Positions 5,129-6,498 of a stretch of DNA of 6,498 bases are shown here, in pieces. Positions within the stretch are counted from its first letter, which is position 1. Each line of letters begins with the position of its first letter. Below the pieces are notes generated by a model. It ran no database searches. It was not told where the DNA came from and was given only the letters and a program-made list of their open reading frames with translations. The stretch covers positions 1 to 6,498 of the forward strand of contig CAMFZO010000088.1 of the NCBI GenBank assembly GCA_946006895.1. Reading direction: 5' to 3'. The stretch is from an uncultured Clostridia bacterium. Lineage in GTDB: Bacteria > Bacillota > Clostridia > Oscillospirales > Oscillospiraceae. A program made the position numbers and the translations under genes.

Positions 5129-6338
5129 GAATTACATCGACCTTGCACTGCGCCGTGCAGGCGCTGCGGATATGATCGACTTTCAGACCCGCGAGGGGCT
5201 TTTCCCGTCAGGCCAGGAGGATGCTCTGACGCTGCAGCGCCTGACGCCCTATCTTCTGGGCTATGAGCGCTACATGGTCAAGCCGGGCGATACCTTTTAC
5301 CGTCTGGCGCGGCAATTCGGCACCACGGTCCGGGCCATCGTCACCGCCAACCCCGATCTGGATCCCCGGCGGCTTTCCGTGGGGCAGTATCTTATCATAC
5401 CCTTCGGCTTTCCCGTGGTACCGACGGACCTGCCCTTTACCTCGGAGCTGCTGGCGCTTTGCATCCACGGCCTGACGGTGCGCTATCCGTTCCTGTCCCA
5501 GCGGCGCATCGCCGTCACCGCCTACGGTCGGCCCGTGACGGTACTGAAGCTGGGAAACGGCCCGCGCTCCGTCCTCTACAACGCCAGCCACCACGCCAAC
5601 GAGTGGATCACCACACCGGTTTTGATGAAATTTCTGGAGGATTACGCCCGGGCCGTCTCGGAGGGCGGCAGGATCTTCGACCTGGACGCAGCGGAACTGT
5701 TCCGATCGGTTCAACTCTACATGGTCCCCATGGTGGATCCGGACGGGGTGGACCTGGTGACCGGCGCCATCGCCCCCGGCAGCGAGGAATACCGGGCAGC
5801 CGAGGAGATCGCCGCTTTCTTTCCCTCGATTCCCTTCCCCGACGGCTGGAAGGCCAACCTTCGCGGCGTGGACCTGAATCTCAACTATCCTGCCGGGTGG
5901 GAGCAGGCGCGGGAAAACAAATTTGCCCTGGGCTTTGACCGTCCCGCGCCACGGGACTATGTGGGGCAGGCGCCCCTGGACCAGCCGGAAAGCACCGCCA
6001 TGGCCGAGCTGACCCGTCTGGTGGACCCAGCCATGACCCTCTCCTATCACACCCAGGGAGAGGTCATTTACTGGAAATTTTTGGATATGGAGCCGGAAGG
6101 GGCACGGGCCTTGGGCCAGCGGTTTGCCCGGGTCAGCGGCTATGCGCTGGAGGATACGCCCTATGCCTCGGGCTTTGCAGGCTACAAGGACTGGTACATC
6201 CAGGTTTTCGACCGTCCCGGCTACACCATCGAGGCCGGTCTGGGAGGGAATCCCCTGCCCCTGTCCCAGTTTGATTCCATCTATGAGCGCAATCTCGGCA
6301 TCCTCGCCCTGGGCCTGCAATACGGCGGCGGTGGCTGA
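5127..6338 (+). CDS. LysM and M14 zinc peptidase, gamma-D-glutamyl-diamino-acid endopeptidase type
   Basis: A 403-residue protein in three parts. Residues about 4-47 look like a shortened PG_binding_1 domain (DFQTREGLFPSG, then LTPYLLGY). Residues 49-92 are a LysM domain (YMVKPGDTFYRLARQFG to GQYLIIP). Residues about 105-400 are an M14 metallopeptidase: zinc ligands H156 and E159 in HHANEW, third ligand H308 in SYHTQGE, catalytic E369 in YTIEAGLG. The substrate loop reads VDLNLNYPAGW, with Leu where carboxypeptidases have Arg, which fits endopeptidases cutting the gamma-D-Glu-diaminopimelate bond (recalled, not checked). There is no signal peptide, as in the cytoplasmic or sporulation enzyme ENP1, so a role in peptidoglycan recycling or spore formation is likely. 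The start is TTG at 5127, six bases after GGAGGGG; the only other good option is ATG 5172, with a poor SD. An in-frame stop at 5103 rules out an earlier start. Confidence 0.88.
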   Translation: MNYIDLALRRAGAADMIDFQTREGLFPSGQEDALTLQRLTPYLLGYERYMVKPGDTFYRLARQFGTTVRAIVTANPDLDPRRLSVGQYLIIPFGFPVVPTDLPFTSELLALCIHGLTVRYPFLSQRRIAVTAYGRPVTVLKLGNGPRSVLYNASHHANEWITTPVLMKFLEDYARAVSEGGRIFDLDAAELFRSVQLYMVPMVDPDGVDLVTGAIAPGSEEYRAAEEIAAFFPSIPFPDGWKANLRGVDLNLNYPAGWEQARENKFALGFDRPAPRDYVGQAPLDQPESTAMAELTRLVDPAMTLSYHTQGEVIYWKFLDMEPEGARALGQRFARVSGYALEDTPYASGFAGYKDWYIQVFDRPGYTIEAGLGGNPLPLSQFDSIYERNLGILALGLQYGGGG

Positions 6339-6352
6339 GCTTCTCTGCGGAA

Positions 6353-6391
6353 AAGGCAGGACCCTCCGAAACCGGAGGTCCTGCCTTGTTT
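6353..6391 (+). terminator. Terminator of the LysM-M14 peptidase gene
   Basis: A 15-bp stem with one bulged C (about 6362): AAGGCAGGA then CCTCCG pairs with CGGAGG then TCCTGCCTT, loop AAAC (6369-6372). TTGTTT follows. The stem starts 15 bases after the stop codon. It is a strong hairpin with a moderate T tract. Confidence 0.85.
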
Positions 6392-6452
6392 GGTCCGGGG
6401 CGTCGGCAAACAGCCTCGTGAAAGGATCTGCAGAAGGTATGATACGCACTGC
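6392..6452. other. Short terminal genomic stretch after terminator
   Basis: About 60 bases between the terminator and the adapter. I see no coding start, promoter pair or repeat here. The true genomic continuation is lost at 6452. Confidence 0.4.
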
Positions 6453-6498
6453 CTGTCTCTTATACACATCTGACGCTGCCCGACGAAGGCTTAGGTGT
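6453..6498. other. Nextera/Tn5 sequencing adapter contamination
   Basis: CTGTCTCTTATACACATCT at 6453-6471 is the 19-bp Tn5 mosaic end. GACGCTGCC-CGACGA (6472-6486) is the Nextera read-1 adapter complement with one extra C. AGGCTTAG at 6487-6494 is the reverse complement of CTAAGCCT, which I recall as i5 index S508. GTGT (6495-6498) begins the P5 flank. This is library artefact joined to the contig end. On the - strand it creates the well-known artefact starts MCIRDRQ and MYKRQ. Confidence 0.97.

Noticed and set aside
5208..6467. Long - strand frame of 419 codons opposite the M14 peptidase, starting MYKRQ
   Set aside because: Its start lies in the Nextera adapter and the remainder is antisense to an intact zinc peptidase.
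6281..6469. - strand frame starting MCIRDRQ
   Set aside because: The start is translated adapter sequence, a known artefact of untrimmed Nextera libraries.
1..6498. CRISPR array, tRNA, rRNA, insertion sequence or phage genes
   Set aside because: No regularly spaced repeats, no cloverleaf or rRNA-like sequence, and no transposase or integrase frame was seen; the Tn5 end at 6453 belongs to the sequencing adapter.

Overview
The window reads as chromosomal DNA from a GC-rich gut-type Firmicute (Clostridia, plausibly Oscillospiraceae or a relative). The support is strong Shine-Dalgarno sequences (AGGAGG, AAAGGAGG), consensus-like sigma-70/sigma-A promoters with 17-bp spacers, compact hairpin terminators, and gene families typical of that group. 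The assignment is inference from style, not from a marker gene. The right end is not biological: bases 6453-6498 are an Illumina Nextera/Tn5 adapter with an i5 index, so the genomic sequence stops at about 6452.

Layout. (1) 1-1083, + strand: a promoter, then a two-gene translationally coupled operon encoding an XRE-type regulator with a C-terminal zinc ribbon and a low-molecular-weight protein tyrosine phosphatase. It ends in a terminator whose stem encodes the last phosphatase codons. (2) 1084-1371: an AT-richer intergenic stretch with a perfect 41-bp palindrome and a hairpin just beyond psuG. (3) 1372-3418, - strand: a pseudouridine catabolism operon. A kinase with an N-terminal winged helix (psuK type) comes first, then pseudouridine-5'-phosphate glycosidase (psuG), driven by an exact-consensus promoter TTGACA-17-TATAAT. 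(4) 3502-4041, - strand: a GNAT acetyltransferase of the phosphinothricin/methionine-sulfone type. (5) 4180-5085, + strand: a small FUSC/ArAE-type membrane protein, divergent from the acetyltransferase across a two-promoter region. (6) 5127-6338, + strand: a LysM-M14 zinc peptidase of the gamma-D-glutamyl-diamino-acid endopeptidase type. Its ribosome binding site lies inside the hairpin that ends the preceding gene. A strong terminator follows.

How they work together. PsuK phosphorylates pseudouridine and PsuG splits the product into uracil and ribose 5-phosphate, which feed pyrimidine salvage and the pentose phosphate pathway. No transporter is present, and the fused winged helix suggests the kinase regulates its own operon. 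The M14 peptidase probably trims peptidoglycan stem peptides in recycling or sporulation. The other genes look like ordinary accessory housekeeping. I see no CRISPR array, tRNA, rRNA, transposase or phage gene, and no clear new multi-gene system. The most unusual items are the palindrome, the terminator/SD overlap and the adapter end.
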